From Gemmatimonadota bacterium (GTDB lineage Bacteria > Gemmatimonadota > Gemmatimonadetes > Longimicrobiales > Gaopeijiaceae): DNA of 34,623 nucleotides. Shown piece by piece: positions 7,934 to 16,808 of this stretch. The position numbers and the translations under genes are program-made. Position 1 is the first letter of the stretch; each line of letters begins with the position of its first letter. The DNA lies in the NCBI GenBank assembly GCA_009838975.1, contig VXQO01000158.1, forward strand, positions 1 through 34,623. The letters run 5' to 3'. Below the pieces are notes generated by a model that ran no database searches, had not been told where the DNA came from, and saw only the letters and a program-made list of their open reading frames with translations.

Positions 7934-8446
7934 CTAGGACGACCGGCTCATCTCCGTCCAGGCTCGGCTCACCTGCGTGGACACGTCCTGCAGGGCGAAG
8001 ATCGAAGCCGCGTCCAGTTTTCTGCTGATGTCCCTGCCCACGAGCCTCTTCAGGAAGCGCAGAGGCTCCTGGAAATCCGCGTCGAACAGCGGGTCGGCCC
8101 CGCGGTTCAGGTTCTCGAGGATTCGCAGCGCAAGATAGGTGTCGTCCAGGAGCCCCGCCAATCCCTGGGTCATCTCGGGGATCAGGTCGATCGGGTTGAC
8201 GAAATAGCGCGCCGCGTGCTCCAGCAACGGCATGACCACGACCTTCAGCCCGCGCTGTTCGGCCGCCTGGGCGGCCCGCGCCAGGAGCAGCGGAACGGTC
8301 TCCACGACCTCCACCGCCACCGAAGCCGCGTCCGCCACCTCCTGTTCGGTCGCGGTCGGCGCCATCTGGCGGACGAACTCCTCGAGCTTGCCGTCGTCGC
8401 GCACCTTCGCGCTGTCTATGACCGCCTGCACGTCGCGCAGGTTCAT
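7934..8446 (-). CDS. DUF1232 (YkvA-like) domain protein
   Basis: The product has 170 residues. The signature RYFVNPIDLIPEMTQGLAGL followed by LDDTYLALRIL (about residues 80-110) matches DUF1232, whose consensus is Y-x-x-x-P-x-DLIPD...G-x-DD. The N-terminal part (1-75) is helical and charged; the C-terminal part (115-170) is also helical. There is no signal peptide. The biochemical role of DUF1232 is unknown; some members sit in toxin-antitoxin or envelope-stress loci. ATG at 8446 overlaps the stop of the FG-GAP lipoprotein by 4 bases (ATGA), so the two are probably translated together. That is odd, because one is exported and the other is apparently cytoplasmic or membrane-associated. Confidence 0.85.
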   Translation of the reverse strand: MNLRDVQAVIDSAKVRDDGKLEEFVRQMAPTATEQEVADAASVAVEVVETVPLLLARAAQAAEQRGLKVVVMPLLEHAARYFVNPIDLIPEMTQGLAGLLDDTYLALRILENLNRGADPLFDADFQEPLRFLKRLVGRDISRKLDAASIFALQDVSTQVSRAWTEMSRSS

Positions 8447-10401
8447 CTCGCACCCATCCTGCGGTAGACCGTCAGCCCGCCGCCGTTGCCGCCCGCGACC
8501 AGATCCAGATCGCCGTCGCCGTCCAGGTCCGTAAACGCGGGCGCGGTGAAGGTGGGCACCGACGGCCCGAACGGCTCGGTCTCCACGAAGACCGGCTCGG
8601 AACGCGTGCCCTCGTTGAGGTAGATGCGGATCCCCGACGCCTCGGTGCCGACGGCCAGGTCCAGATCGCCGTCGCCGTCCCAGTCCACGATGGCGGGGAT
8701 GCTGCGGCGGCCGATGTCGATGTCCTGGAACTCGTCCGAGACGAGCTGGAAGTCGGGAGCGGTGCGGGTGCCGTCGTTGCGGTAGTAGTTGAGCGTGCCC
8801 GAGGACTCGCCGACGAGCAGATCGAGGTCGCCGTCGCCGTCCAGGTCGCCCAGCGCCGGGGTCGTGTTGCGGCCACGGGTGAGGGTGGCGGCGGCGGAGT
8901 CGACCAGGGTCCAGCGGGGCATCACGCCGTCACCATCGCCGTCGCCATCGCCGCTGCCACCGGCGCCGTCATCCCGGTCGTTGCGATAGTACGCCACCTC
9001 ATCGCCCCATTGACCGAGGATGACGTCGTCGTCGCCGTCCCCGTCCAGGTCGCCGAACGCGGGCGCGTAGTGGTACGCATCGGGCAGGCCGGGCACGGGC
9101 CCCCGGGCCGAGAAGACGGGAGTTCCGGCCGACCCCGTGTTCTCGTAGACGTAGATGCGCCCGGTGCGCGTGTTGTCGGTCTCGATCTTGTTCGACAGCA
9201 GCAGGTCGAGGTCGCCGTCACCATCCAGGTCCGTGAACGCGGGAAACGACTCGCTGCCCACGTCGATCGTGCGGATCAGCCGCGTGGTCGCGACCGGGAA
9301 GCTGCCGCCCGCCCTCTGCTCGAACTGGTACAGGTTCTCGACGCTGGTCCGGTTCGGGTTGAAGGCGCCGCCTAGCACGCCCATGGTGAGGTCCATGTCG
9401 CCGTCGCGGTCGATGTCACCCAGCGCCGGGGCGTTGTACCCCGAGGTGGCGACCGGATCCCCCACCGGCCACGGGCGCGGCGTCCCCCGCAGCACGGGGC
9501 GCTGGCAGGTGCCGGTGTTCTCGATCAGCAGCAGGCCGGGCTCGAAGAAGTCGCCCCAGAAGAGGTCGTGGTCGCCGTCCTGGTCGAAGTCCTGGAGCGC
9601 CATCGTGTTCGCGCCGTGGAGGCTCCCCTGCATGGCGCCGACGATCTCGATGTCCTCGAACGAGTCGGTGATGTGCTCGAACCTGGGCACGCCGTTCTCG
9701 TCGACGGTCTCGGCCTCGTACCGCGTGATCGTCCCCGTGAGGCGCCCGATCAGCAGGTCGAGGAACCCGTCGCAGTCGATATCCGCCGCATTCGGGATGT
9801 TCTGCCGGTCCGAGAAGACCGCCTCGCCGTTCACGTCCCGGATCGTGTCCGCCGCGAGCACGTACGAAGCCGGCCCCGCACCACCGTCGTTCCTGTAGTA
9901 GCGGATGTAGCTGTACGGCGCCTCGGCCAGCAGATCGAGGTCCCCGTCGAGATCGACGTCGACGAAGCGGAACCACTCGCCCACCGATAAGTCCTCGAAG
10001 GTGTCCGTGACCCAGCGATACTCACTCCGCGACCCCTCGGCGACATTGCGGAAAAACATCACCTGGTCGGAGATCTCCTGCACGAACAGATCCAGGTCGC
10101 CGTCGCCGTCGGCATCCGCCAGCTGCGGCCGGGGCAGGTTGAAGCCGCCGAGGAAGGGATGGTCCACAGGATCGCCGGCCTCGTCCCTGACCTCGATCCC
10201 ATACACCACGCGTTCCCACCCAGGCTCGCCTGCGGCATTCGCCTCGGCCGCGTTCTGGGCCGTCGCACAGGAGGCGAGCCCGGCCACCGACAGCGCCGCG
10301 ACCGTCATTGCCGCCGCGCGGAGGCGCGCACCCGGCACCCCCCGGACCCGCGGCGCCACGCGGCCACCCCGGTCACCGGTTCCGGTGCGCGGCCCTCGCA
10401 T
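8443..10401 (-). CDS. FG-GAP/VCBS repeat lipoprotein (integrin-alpha-like propeller)
   Basis: The product has 652 residues from ATG 10401, which is 15 bases after the preceding stop and has AGGGGGGA upstream. A later ATG at 10308 would also leave the lipoprotein signal intact (TVAALSVAGLASCATA, Cys45 in the longer form). About ten calcium-binding D-x-D-x-D-G-D-x-D-L repeats follow: ADADGDGDLDLF, VDVDLDGDLDLL, ADIDCDGFLDLL, QDFDQDGDHDLF, GDIDRDGDMDLT, TDLDGDGDLDLL, GDLDGDGDDDVI, GDLDGDGDLDLL, VDWDGDGDLDLA and TDLDGDGDLDLV. A GDGDGDGDG run interrupts the array. FG-GAP repeats fold into propeller blades that bind Ca2+, so this is probably a surface-exposed adhesion or scaffold protein. Reading upstream of 10401 in this frame only runs through the next gene and is not used. 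Confidence 0.92.
   Translation of the reverse strand: MRGPRTGTGDRGGRVAPRVRGVPGARLRAAAMTVAALSVAGLASCATAQNAAEANAAGEPGWERVVYGIEVRDEAGDPVDHPFLGGFNLPRPQLADADGDGDLDLFVQEISDQVMFFRNVAEGSRSEYRWVTDTFEDLSVGEWFRFVDVDLDGDLDLLAEAPYSYIRYYRNDGGAGPASYVLAADTIRDVNGEAVFSDRQNIPNAADIDCDGFLDLLIGRLTGTITRYEAETVDENGVPRFEHITDSFEDIEIVGAMQGSLHGANTMALQDFDQDGDHDLFWGDFFEPGLLLIENTGTCQRPVLRGTPRPWPVGDPVATSGYNAPALGDIDRDGDMDLTMGVLGGAFNPNRTSVENLYQFEQRAGGSFPVATTRLIRTIDVGSESFPAFTDLDGDGDLDLLLSNKIETDNTRTGRIYVYENTGSAGTPVFSARGPVPGLPDAYHYAPAFGDLDGDGDDDVILGQWGDEVAYYRNDRDDGAGGSGDGDGDGDGVMPRWTLVDSAAATLTRGRNTTPALGDLDGDGDLDLLVGESSGTLNYYRNDGTRTAPDFQLVSDEFQDIDIGRRSIPAIVDWDGDGDLDLAVGTEASGIRIYLNEGTRSEPVFVETEPFGPSVPTFTAPAFTDLDGDGDLDLVAGGNGGGLTVYRRMGAR
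8500..10120 (-). repeat. degenerate DNA repeats encoding the Asp/Gly Ca-binding loops
   Basis: On the plus strand, units like GTCGCCGTCGCCGTCCAGGT recur about ten times at irregular intervals of roughly 100-200 bases. Each encodes one D-x-D-G-D-G-D-L-D-L loop of the FG-GAP protein. A short CCATCGCCGTCG-type hexamer run near 8927-8960 encodes GDGDGDGDG. These repeats are explained by the protein, but they are likely sites of recombination or assembly error. Confidence 0.75.
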
Positions 10402-10415
10402 CTTCCGCGTCCCCC

Positions 10416-11600
10416 CTACCCCACCGGCCCGATCGAGATTCCCGCCGGATAGGCTCCCACCTCGATGATCTGCACGACCTCGAAGGTGCGGGTGTCGATC
10501 TTCACCACCGTGCCGACCTCGGCGTTGTTCTCGACCTGGCGGCTCGGCGTGTAGGCCCCCTTCTCGTTGCGGTTCGAGACGAAGAGGTAGCGCCCGTCGG
10601 CCGTGACCGCGCTGCCGTGGGGCTCCACGATCCCGCGTCCGGTGGCGCGGCGCGTGACCGTCCACCCCTCGGTCTCGACCTCGATGATCGCATCGTCGTC
10701 CTTGGCGCCGAAGTAGACGCGGGAGCCGTCGGGCGAGTACACGGGGTGCCACGGTTGCGTCCCGACATCGACCTCGGCGAGCAGGTCGAGGTCGGGCGAG
10801 TTGGCGTCGAAGACCAGGAGCTTTCCGGTGAGCTGCGCGGTGGCGACCAGGTGGCGACGGTCGGGGGACAGCGCGAACTGCACGAAGGTGTGTGGGGGAC
10901 CGTCGACGTCGACGAGCTCGATGTCGCCGGAGCCACCTTCGACCACGGCGACCCGGTTCTCGACGAGTGAGGCCGCGAAGATGCGGTCGCCTTCGACGTC
11001 GACGGTGAGCGCGTGGGGCCGCGGGAAGAAGACGTCGAGTTCCTCCACGCTCATGTCCTCGCGCACGATGGCGCCGATGCGCTGCGGCGGGTTGACCGCC
11101 ATCATCGAGCGGCCCACGTACAGCAGGTCGGTGGAGGGGTCGACCGCCAGGAGTCCGGGCGTCTCGAAGGGGGCCCGGCCGACCAGTTCGCCCTCGGCGG
11201 TGAAGCGCAGGACGTGCCCGCCGCCGATCAGCGAGACGTACCAGTGCCGCCCGTCGGGGTCGACCGCGGTGTCGTGGGGGCGGCAGTTGGCGTCGAAGCC
11301 GAGTTCGGTCATGTCGATCGTGCGCACGACCTCGCCGCTCGCGACGTCGATGATCGACACGCTGGCCGCGGTCTGGTTGGCCACGTAGACGCTTTCGCCG
11401 CCGGGCGACTGGGCTGTGGCCGCGGTGGGGCCACCGCCGGGCAGCCACGCGAAGCCGGCGAGCAGGGCGAGGAGGGTGGCCTTGCGCAGGCGCCCCGCGA
11501 TCCCGTCCTCGAGTCCGCGTGGCGGCGCGCCGCGACGGTCACGCCGCGCTTTCTTCAATCCCCTTGTAATCCCGCCGCACAACCCGCCTCGCTCGCGCAT
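10416..11600 (-). CDS. YVTN-family beta-propeller exoprotein
   Basis: The product has 394 residues from ATG 11600. This start is preferred over ATG 11612 because GGGAGG lies 4 bases upstream of it. The N-terminus is long and Arg-rich before a hydrophobic segment (ATLLALLAGFAWLPGG) and an ATAQS cleavage region. The body shows YVTN/cytochrome D1-like blades: VYVANQTAASVSIIDVASGE, LAVDPSTDLLYVGRS, FALSPDRRHLVATAQLTG, PVYSPDGSRVYFGAKDDD and VTADGRYLFVSNRNEKG. It is predicted to be a periplasmic or surface seven-bladed propeller; no catalytic residues or haem motif are seen. It lies 30 bases after the choice-of-anchor B gene stop and 14 bases before the FG-GAP gene, so the three propeller genes appear to form one operon. 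Confidence 0.9.
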   Translation of the reverse strand: MRERGGLCGGITRGLKKARRDRRGAPPRGLEDGIAGRLRKATLLALLAGFAWLPGGGPTAATAQSPGGESVYVANQTAASVSIIDVASGEVVRTIDMTELGFDANCRPHDTAVDPDGRHWYVSLIGGGHVLRFTAEGELVGRAPFETPGLLAVDPSTDLLYVGRSMMAVNPPQRIGAIVREDMSVEELDVFFPRPHALTVDVEGDRIFAASLVENRVAVVEGGSGDIELVDVDGPPHTFVQFALSPDRRHLVATAQLTGKLLVFDANSPDLDLLAEVDVGTQPWHPVYSPDGSRVYFGAKDDDAIIEVETEGWTVTRRATGRGIVEPHGSAVTADGRYLFVSNRNEKGAYTPSRQVENNAEVGTVVKIDTRTFEVVQIIEVGAYPAGISIGPVG

Positions 11601-11630
11601 CGATCCTCCCATCGGTTGGAGTCCGCCTGC

Positions 11631-13982
11631 CTACGACACCGGAGTCCGGTCGCGCTTCCTGACCAGGAACATTCCCTGGCGGCCCGACGTGACGACGATG
11701 ATGCCCGACTCGAAGAACGGATAGTTGCTCCAGGAACCGTCCATCGAGGGGGAGTCCTCGCCGGGAACGGTGTCGAAGAAGGCCACCTCGCGGGGATTCT
11801 CGATGTCGGTGATGTCGAAGACGCGCAGCCCGCTGTTGTAGTTCGACTGGTACATCAGGTTGTCCCTGATGTAGAGGTTGTGATCGCTCGACGTGTTCTC
11901 CGAGAAGTGCTCCTTGAGCAGCAGCGGCTCGTCGAGGTCGCGCACGTCCCAGATCAGCGTGCGCGTGTTCGACACGAGGCCCTGCACCTCGTCCAGCTCG
12001 TCGTTCATGTAGAAGTAGGATTGGTCTTCGGTGAGCCACCCCTGGTGGGTGTAGGCGACGTTGGGATAGCTCGCCATTCCGAGCACGACCGGGTTTTCCT
12101 TGTCGGTGACGTCCGCGATGCTGAGCGCCGTCTCGTTGGAGCCGAAGCAGATCTCCTTGTCGGCGTGCTCCTCGTCGGGGCCGCTGTAGATGACGCACTG
12201 GGCGTCGTGCGAGTAGCCGGTTCCGCGTCGCCCGGTGTTGGGGTCCGCAAAGCAGCCGGCGAAGGTCGGGTTCTTCGGCTCCCGGATGTCGATCATGTGG
12301 AGGCCGCCGCCACAGGTGTCGCCGCCGCCGCTGGCGCCGACGGCGTAGGCGAAGCCGGTCTCCTCGTTGATGACGATGTTGTGGACACTGTGGAGCAGGT
12401 CGTAGTGGACGTCGACGTCGAAGGTCAGCATGGTGCCGGAGAAGTCGCGAAGGCGGGTGAGGTCGAAGACCTGCATGCCGTGGGCGGCGGCGCCGTCAGC
12501 GACGATGTAGACGTGGTCCATGTAGACCTTCATGTCGCGCCAGGCGCTCCCGGGGGACGACTCGGTCTTGGGGAGGTTTCCGACCACGACGGGATTGACG
12601 GGATCGGTGACGTCCACGAACGACGTGCCGTCCATGCGCCCCACGATGGCGTAGTCGCGGCTGGTGACGGGGTCGGTCCAGCCCCAGACGTCGTTTACGC
12701 GGACGCCCCGGGCGCCGCCCAGATCCTCGACGGGGACGAACGAGACCAGGTCGACGTCGCTGCAGCCGAACACGGTGGCCTCGCCTTCGGCGCACGTCAC
12801 CTCGCCGCCGAGCACCGGGTCGAAGCCCTCGGCCTCGCGGAAGACGGAGCGCCCTTCGCTCCAGCCGTCGGCGGTCCGGTCGAAGATCAGTGCCGTGCCG
12901 AGTCCGTAGTCGTCGCGCGGCATTCCGGAGACAAGCACGCCGTTGGCGTGGGCGACGACGGTGCCCATCCAGTCGCCCGCCTCGGGTTCGGGTGCCGTCA
13001 CCTTGCTGACGGATGTCCAGCCGTCCGGGCCGCTACCGGTGAATTCGTAGATGGCGCCCCTGCGCCCGTTCGCTCCGGGCGCGCCGACCCACAGGGTCTG
13101 GCCTTCGGTGGCCATCGTCGAGCCGAACTGGTCGCCGCCGCCGCCGTCGAAGGCTGCGAGGCGGCCCGCCTCGGTCCACTCGCCGTCCTGGCGGGTGAAG
13201 GCAACGACGCTGCCGGGCTGGTCGAACGGGCTGCCGGCACCGACCAGGACGCGGTCCGCACCGACCGCGGCCGAAATGCCGAAGAAGGAATTGTCACCGC
13301 CGTCGGAGGTGAGTTCGGCCGTCATGCTCCAGCCGTCCGTTCCGTCCTCGAAGACGTAGGCGGTGCCGGAACGGGAGGCGGTGAGGGGGGCACCGATGAC
13401 GAGCGTGCCGCCGGACAGGGCCAGCGCGCCCCCGAATCCGGACATTTCATCCTCGCCGGGGTATTCGAGCATGGCTTCCTGGGCCCAGGCGCCGTTTGTC
13501 TGCCGAAAGATGAAGACGGTCCCCGCGCCCGACTGGGACGCTCCGCCGATGGCCGCGACATCTCCGCTCACCGCGATGGCCACTCCGAGGATCATGCCTT
13601 CCGGCACGCTTTCGCCGACCAGTTGGCCGTCGTGGCGCCACCCGTCCGCGGTTCTGGAATAGACATGAATGGCTGCGTTCTCGGGGGACTGCGGGTTCAC
13701 GGCCGCGACGAGCAGCCGGTCTTCCGACACCGCCAGATTCACGCCGAAACCGTCGCCCTCGGACGGTTCGGGGGGCGTGAGACTTCCGGTCTCGACCCAA
13801 TCTCCGCCGCTCTGCGTGTAGATGTATACGACTCCGCCCCCGGCGTCGCCGCCTCTGACCTGAGCCACCAGAACCTGGTCACCCGCCACCCCGACGCTTG
13901 ACGCGAAGCCCTGTGCGGTCAGGAGTCCCGGCACGCCGAGACCGCCGATTGCCAGAGCCGCAACGATTCGTGCTTTCCTCAT
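11631..13982 (-). CDS. choice-of-anchor B family propeller exoprotein
   Basis: The product has 783 residues with a signal peptide (MRKARIVAALAIGGLG...LLTAQ). The first half (about 25-380) is a run of integrin-like blades with repeated VAVSGD / LALSGGTLVIGAPL / AVGADRVLVGAG and WVGAPGANGRRGAIYEF. The second half (about 420-775) matches the choice-of-anchor B/LVIVD type: WGWTDPVTSRDYAIVGRMDG, TSFVDVTDPVNPVVVG, SAWRDMKVYMDHVYIV, QVFDLTRLRDFSG, SHDAQCVIYSGPDEEHADKE and TSSDHNLYIRDNLMYQSNYN. Such proteins are exported and often carry a C-terminal sorting anchor; here the protein stops at GMFLVRKRDRTPVS with no extra sorting domain visible. Its role is unknown, perhaps surface adhesion or binding. 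It is the first gene of the minus-strand propeller operon. Confidence 0.9.
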   Translation of the reverse strand: MRKARIVAALAIGGLGVPGLLTAQGFASSVGVAGDQVLVAQVRGGDAGGGVVYIYTQSGGDWVETGSLTPPEPSEGDGFGVNLAVSEDRLLVAAVNPQSPENAAIHVYSRTADGWRHDGQLVGESVPEGMILGVAIAVSGDVAAIGGASQSGAGTVFIFRQTNGAWAQEAMLEYPGEDEMSGFGGALALSGGTLVIGAPLTASRSGTAYVFEDGTDGWSMTAELTSDGGDNSFFGISAAVGADRVLVGAGSPFDQPGSVVAFTRQDGEWTEAGRLAAFDGGGGDQFGSTMATEGQTLWVGAPGANGRRGAIYEFTGSGPDGWTSVSKVTAPEPEAGDWMGTVVAHANGVLVSGMPRDDYGLGTALIFDRTADGWSEGRSVFREAEGFDPVLGGEVTCAEGEATVFGCSDVDLVSFVPVEDLGGARGVRVNDVWGWTDPVTSRDYAIVGRMDGTSFVDVTDPVNPVVVGNLPKTESSPGSAWRDMKVYMDHVYIVADGAAAHGMQVFDLTRLRDFSGTMLTFDVDVHYDLLHSVHNIVINEETGFAYAVGASGGGDTCGGGLHMIDIREPKNPTFAGCFADPNTGRRGTGYSHDAQCVIYSGPDEEHADKEICFGSNETALSIADVTDKENPVVLGMASYPNVAYTHQGWLTEDQSYFYMNDELDEVQGLVSNTRTLIWDVRDLDEPLLLKEHFSENTSSDHNLYIRDNLMYQSNYNSGLRVFDITDIENPREVAFFDTVPGEDSPSMDGSWSNYPFFESGIIVVTSGRQGMFLVRKRDRTPVS

Positions 13983-14138
13983 GCCCTTCTTTCCCTTCGT
14001 TCCTCTTGTTTGCCCTGCTGATCAGCTCGAATGATCTGACGAACTAGTAAGGCTGACACTATTCTACCTGTTGGACAAGGTTGCGCCGCGGCGGTCCGAA
14101 ATCGGGCCTTTGCGGTTGCGCCGCGCCGGGAGGCCGAC

Positions 14139-14873
14139 ATGCATGTGACGTATTTCATCCCTGGCCCGATGTCACGCGGTCCGCTGGGTGGTGGCGAACT
14201 GGAACGCCGGCGGGGCTACCTTGAGCGCCATGCCGCCCCGGGCACTTCCGTCTCGGTACGGGACTGGCACCGAGGGCCCGCCTCGATCGAATCCTCCGCC
14301 GAGGAATACCTGTCGGTCCCGGGGCTCCTGGAGGCCGCTCCGCTCCTCGAGGGGGAAGGCACGGGCGCGATCATCGTCGGGTGTTTCGGGGACCCGGGAC
14401 TGAGCGGAGCCAGGGAGGTAACGGCCATCCCGGTCGTTGGGCCCGGGCAGGCGAGCGCCCACCTGGCCGCGCAACTGGGGTCGCGGTTCGCGGTGCTTAC
14501 CGTGGTGGACGAGGTCGTCCCGGCGATACGGCGTCAGATGCGCGGCCACGGTCTGGACGGTTTCCTCTCGGAGGTGCTGGCGGTGGATGTGCCCGTGCTG
14601 GAGCTGCGAGGGCGCCGCGACGAGGTGGTGGGCGAGTTGGAGCTGGCCGGGCGGCGCGCGCTGCGCAACGGGGCCGACGCAGTGGTGCTCGGCTGCATGA
14701 CGATGGGCTTCCTGGACGTGGCCCGAGACCTTCAGGAACAACTGGGCGTTCCGGTCGTGAATCCCGTCCTGGCGTCTCTCAAGCTCGCGGAGACCCTAGT
14801 GGCGACCGGAATGGCGCCCTCGACCGCCGCCTACCCCACACCCCGCAAGGGGTTGGATACTGCCATGGTTTGA
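14139..14873 (+). CDS. Asp/Glu/hydantoin racemase family protein
   Basis: The product has 244 residues with GGGAGG 6 bases before the ATG. The two catalytic cysteines of the cofactor-independent racemase superfamily are present: C82 in AIIVGCFGDPGL and C186 in AVVLGCMTMG. The two half-domains around them (about 1-110 and 111-244) fit the pseudo-symmetric fold. The sequence HLAAQLGSRFAVLTVVDE and the ending NPVLASLKLAETLVATG resemble hydantoin racemases and maleate isomerase-like proteins more than glutamate racemase (MurI). It has no signal peptide and is cytoplasmic. It stands alone, divergent from the propeller operon and convergent with the M28-like peptidase, so its substrate cannot be deduced. 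Confidence 0.88.
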   Translation: MHVTYFIPGPMSRGPLGGGELERRRGYLERHAAPGTSVSVRDWHRGPASIESSAEEYLSVPGLLEAAPLLEGEGTGAIIVGCFGDPGLSGAREVTAIPVVGPGQASAHLAAQLGSRFAVLTVVDEVVPAIRRQMRGHGLDGFLSEVLAVDVPVLELRGRRDEVVGELELAGRRALRNGADAVVLGCMTMGFLDVARDLQEQLGVPVVNPVLASLKLAETLVATGMAPSTAAYPTPRKGLDTAMV

Positions 14874-14910
14874 CGGCCCTCCGCCTCGATGGGCGCGTCA
14901 TCTCCCCCTG

Positions 14911-16698
14911 CTATTTCCTCTTGGGCTTCTTCTTTTTTCGGCGTTTGGGCTTGGGAGGCTCCACCTTCGGCGGCGGCACCAGGAGATTCAGCAGCCACAA
15001 CGCCTCCCCGAGAGACTGCGCGATCTCATTCGCGTGACGGCGGAGTCCGGTCTTGATGAGCAGGACGCGCTCCGGCTCGTCTTCTTCCATTGCCTCGAGA
15101 CCGTGCAGCTTCGCAAGCCTTGGAATGGGCATACGCGGAGTGGCCGGATCGTGCCTGAACCGCGATTCCTCGGAGTAGCCTATGGGCACCAGAAAGCGAC
15201 CGAGCTTCAGGATGAGTTCGTTGGCCGTGGCTGCGTCCACCTCGCCAGCCTCGATCTTCGGGTAGATCTCGTCCAGACGCTTCGCGACAGCGTCCAGTCC
15301 ACGCCGAATCGCTGTCAGATCGAATCGTTTCGCGGCCAGCGGTTCATAGGACTGCAGGGCTTCGTCCAGCTCGGTCACCGTTCTGCGGTAGTCCAGCGGG
15401 ATCACCTCGGCAGTGACGAGTTCGCCGATCGTCTTCAGGTACACGCGGAGATCGCGCTCGAGGTTGGCGCGATCCGCAATGTCGATGCGGTCTCGCTCGG
15501 TATGCCACGCGATGTTGCCGCCGCAGCCCCCCACCGGGTAGAAGCCGAGCCGCTCGCGCTCCTCTTCGGGAATGTTGGAGAGAAGCATGTACAGCGAGCT
15601 GATTCCCAGGTTGTTGAAGGAGTAGTCACCGGCCCGCAGCGGACGCTGATGTCCCGGATCGATACCCGCCACCGACTGGATCGATGCGCGGCACACATCC
15701 TCGGCTTCGGCCATCCACGGCACCTCGTCGTATTCGGTCGCGCCCCAGCAACCCGGAGAATCGATGTTTACGGTGGCCACGCAGCGTTGATGCAAATCGA
15801 CCCCGAAGTTGTCGGCATACCAGGTCGATCCGCCGTATCTCCCGGTGGAGTGTGCGGGCCACCACGCGATTCGGACGGATCGGCGAAGCCCTTCACGGTG
15901 CTTGTGGAAGATCCGCGCGAGTTCCAGCAGCGTCGCGTTGCCGACGGCGTTGTCGCCGATCCCGATGTCCCAGGAATCGTAGTGGCCGTGTACGAGTACG
16001 AACTCCTCTTCCGCACCGTCGATCCGGGCAACGGGAAGCGGGCACGAGCTCCATCCTTCGTCGAGGTCCGTGTGCAGCGTGACCTGCTCGAGCCCGTCTT
16101 CCATGGCCTGGATCAACCGATCACCGTCGGTCCGGGTGATCGCCAGAACCGGGGTGGACGGCTTTCGGGCGAGTTCCGACTCGTCCGGGGCACCCCAGAT
16201 CGGCGTGCAGATGCCCCAGTGAATGTTGACGCCGGGGTTGATGTACACCTGCCCCGCCGCTCCGGCCGCTTCGAACCTTGCGACCGATACGGGCATGGGG
16301 TAGCCCTCGGTGACGATGACCTTGCCCCGCACATCCGGCAACTCGCCCTCCACCGCCGACTTGAACAGTTCCGACGCATTGCGAATCGACGCGGTAGGGA
16401 CGTGGATCGGCGCACCGGTCAGTCCTTTCGGACCGGTCGAAACGGAAAACGATGGCGGCTTCCCGACCATCGTGATGTCGTCCATCTCGAGCGAAGCGCT
16501 GCGGGGTACGGAGATGAAGAGCTGCGGCTCATGCAGTTCGTGCGGAATGTCCAGCGCCTGCAGGCGCGAGGTGATGAAGTGGGCAGCGGCCCTCTCGTCA
16601 GGCGAACCCGACTCGCGGATCAGAACCGCGAATCTCTCGATAAGGCTCCACCCGAGGTCGAATGAAGCATCGGCGAGCAGTTCCTCGACCAGACTCAT
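14911..16698 (-). CDS. M28-family peptidase-like protein with PA-like insert
   Basis: The product has 595 residues from ATG 16698, which has GGGAGG directly upstream; a GTG at 16722 in the same frame is the alternative. It has no signal peptide. A PA-like insert lies at about 90-200. The M28 fold follows: FVLVHGHYDSWDIGIGDNAV gives the metal ligands H239/D241 and the bridging D250. Later NIDSPGCWG, RAGDYSFNNLGISSLY and NIAWHTERDRIDI supply a further Asp and His. The usual catalytic Glu-Glu pair is replaced: the segment reads WWPAHSTGRYGGS where classical members have GAEExGLxGS. This variant occurs in a distinct subgroup of M28 annotations as far as I recall. The C-terminus is very basic (KPKRRKKKKPKRK). 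It may be an aminopeptidase with altered chemistry or a non-peptidase relative. Confidence 0.85.
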   Translation of the reverse strand: MSLVEELLADASFDLGWSLIERFAVLIRESGSPDERAAAHFITSRLQALDIPHELHEPQLFISVPRSASLEMDDITMVGKPPSFSVSTGPKGLTGAPIHVPTASIRNASELFKSAVEGELPDVRGKVIVTEGYPMPVSVARFEAAGAAGQVYINPGVNIHWGICTPIWGAPDESELARKPSTPVLAITRTDGDRLIQAMEDGLEQVTLHTDLDEGWSSCPLPVARIDGAEEEFVLVHGHYDSWDIGIGDNAVGNATLLELARIFHKHREGLRRSVRIAWWPAHSTGRYGGSTWYADNFGVDLHQRCVATVNIDSPGCWGATEYDEVPWMAEAEDVCRASIQSVAGIDPGHQRPLRAGDYSFNNLGISSLYMLLSNIPEEERERLGFYPVGGCGGNIAWHTERDRIDIADRANLERDLRVYLKTIGELVTAEVIPLDYRRTVTELDEALQSYEPLAAKRFDLTAIRRGLDAVAKRLDEIYPKIEAGEVDAATANELILKLGRFLVPIGYSEESRFRHDPATPRMPIPRLAKLHGLEAMEEDEPERVLLIKTGLRRHANEIAQSLGEALWLLNLLVPPPKVEPPKPKRRKKKKPKRK

Positions 16699-16808
16699 AG
16701 CCCTCCCATGGTCTCTTGCCACATATCCCTATCCGGATTCCTGGAGATATCAATCGCTGATCCGTAATGTAATGGGGGACACAAGGGGCGCTTCGGGCGC
16801 GGCAAATC

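Noticed and set aside
8500..10120. Possible CRISPR or tandem repeat array
   Set aside because: The repeats are irregularly spaced and encode the D-x-D-G-D-G-D loops of FG-GAP blades in frame; there are no spacers of constant length.
10402..11448. N-terminal extension of the FG-GAP protein by ~349 residues
   Set aside because: This part of the frame is the out-of-frame shadow of the YVTN gene and is Arg/His/Pro-rich. The lipoprotein signal at the start near 10401 fixes the true N-terminus.
11013..13901. Plus-strand open frame of 962 codons
   Set aside because: It is antisense to the choice-of-anchor B gene and part of the YVTN gene, whose propeller motifs are clear. No ribosome site, signal or domain was seen in the antisense product.
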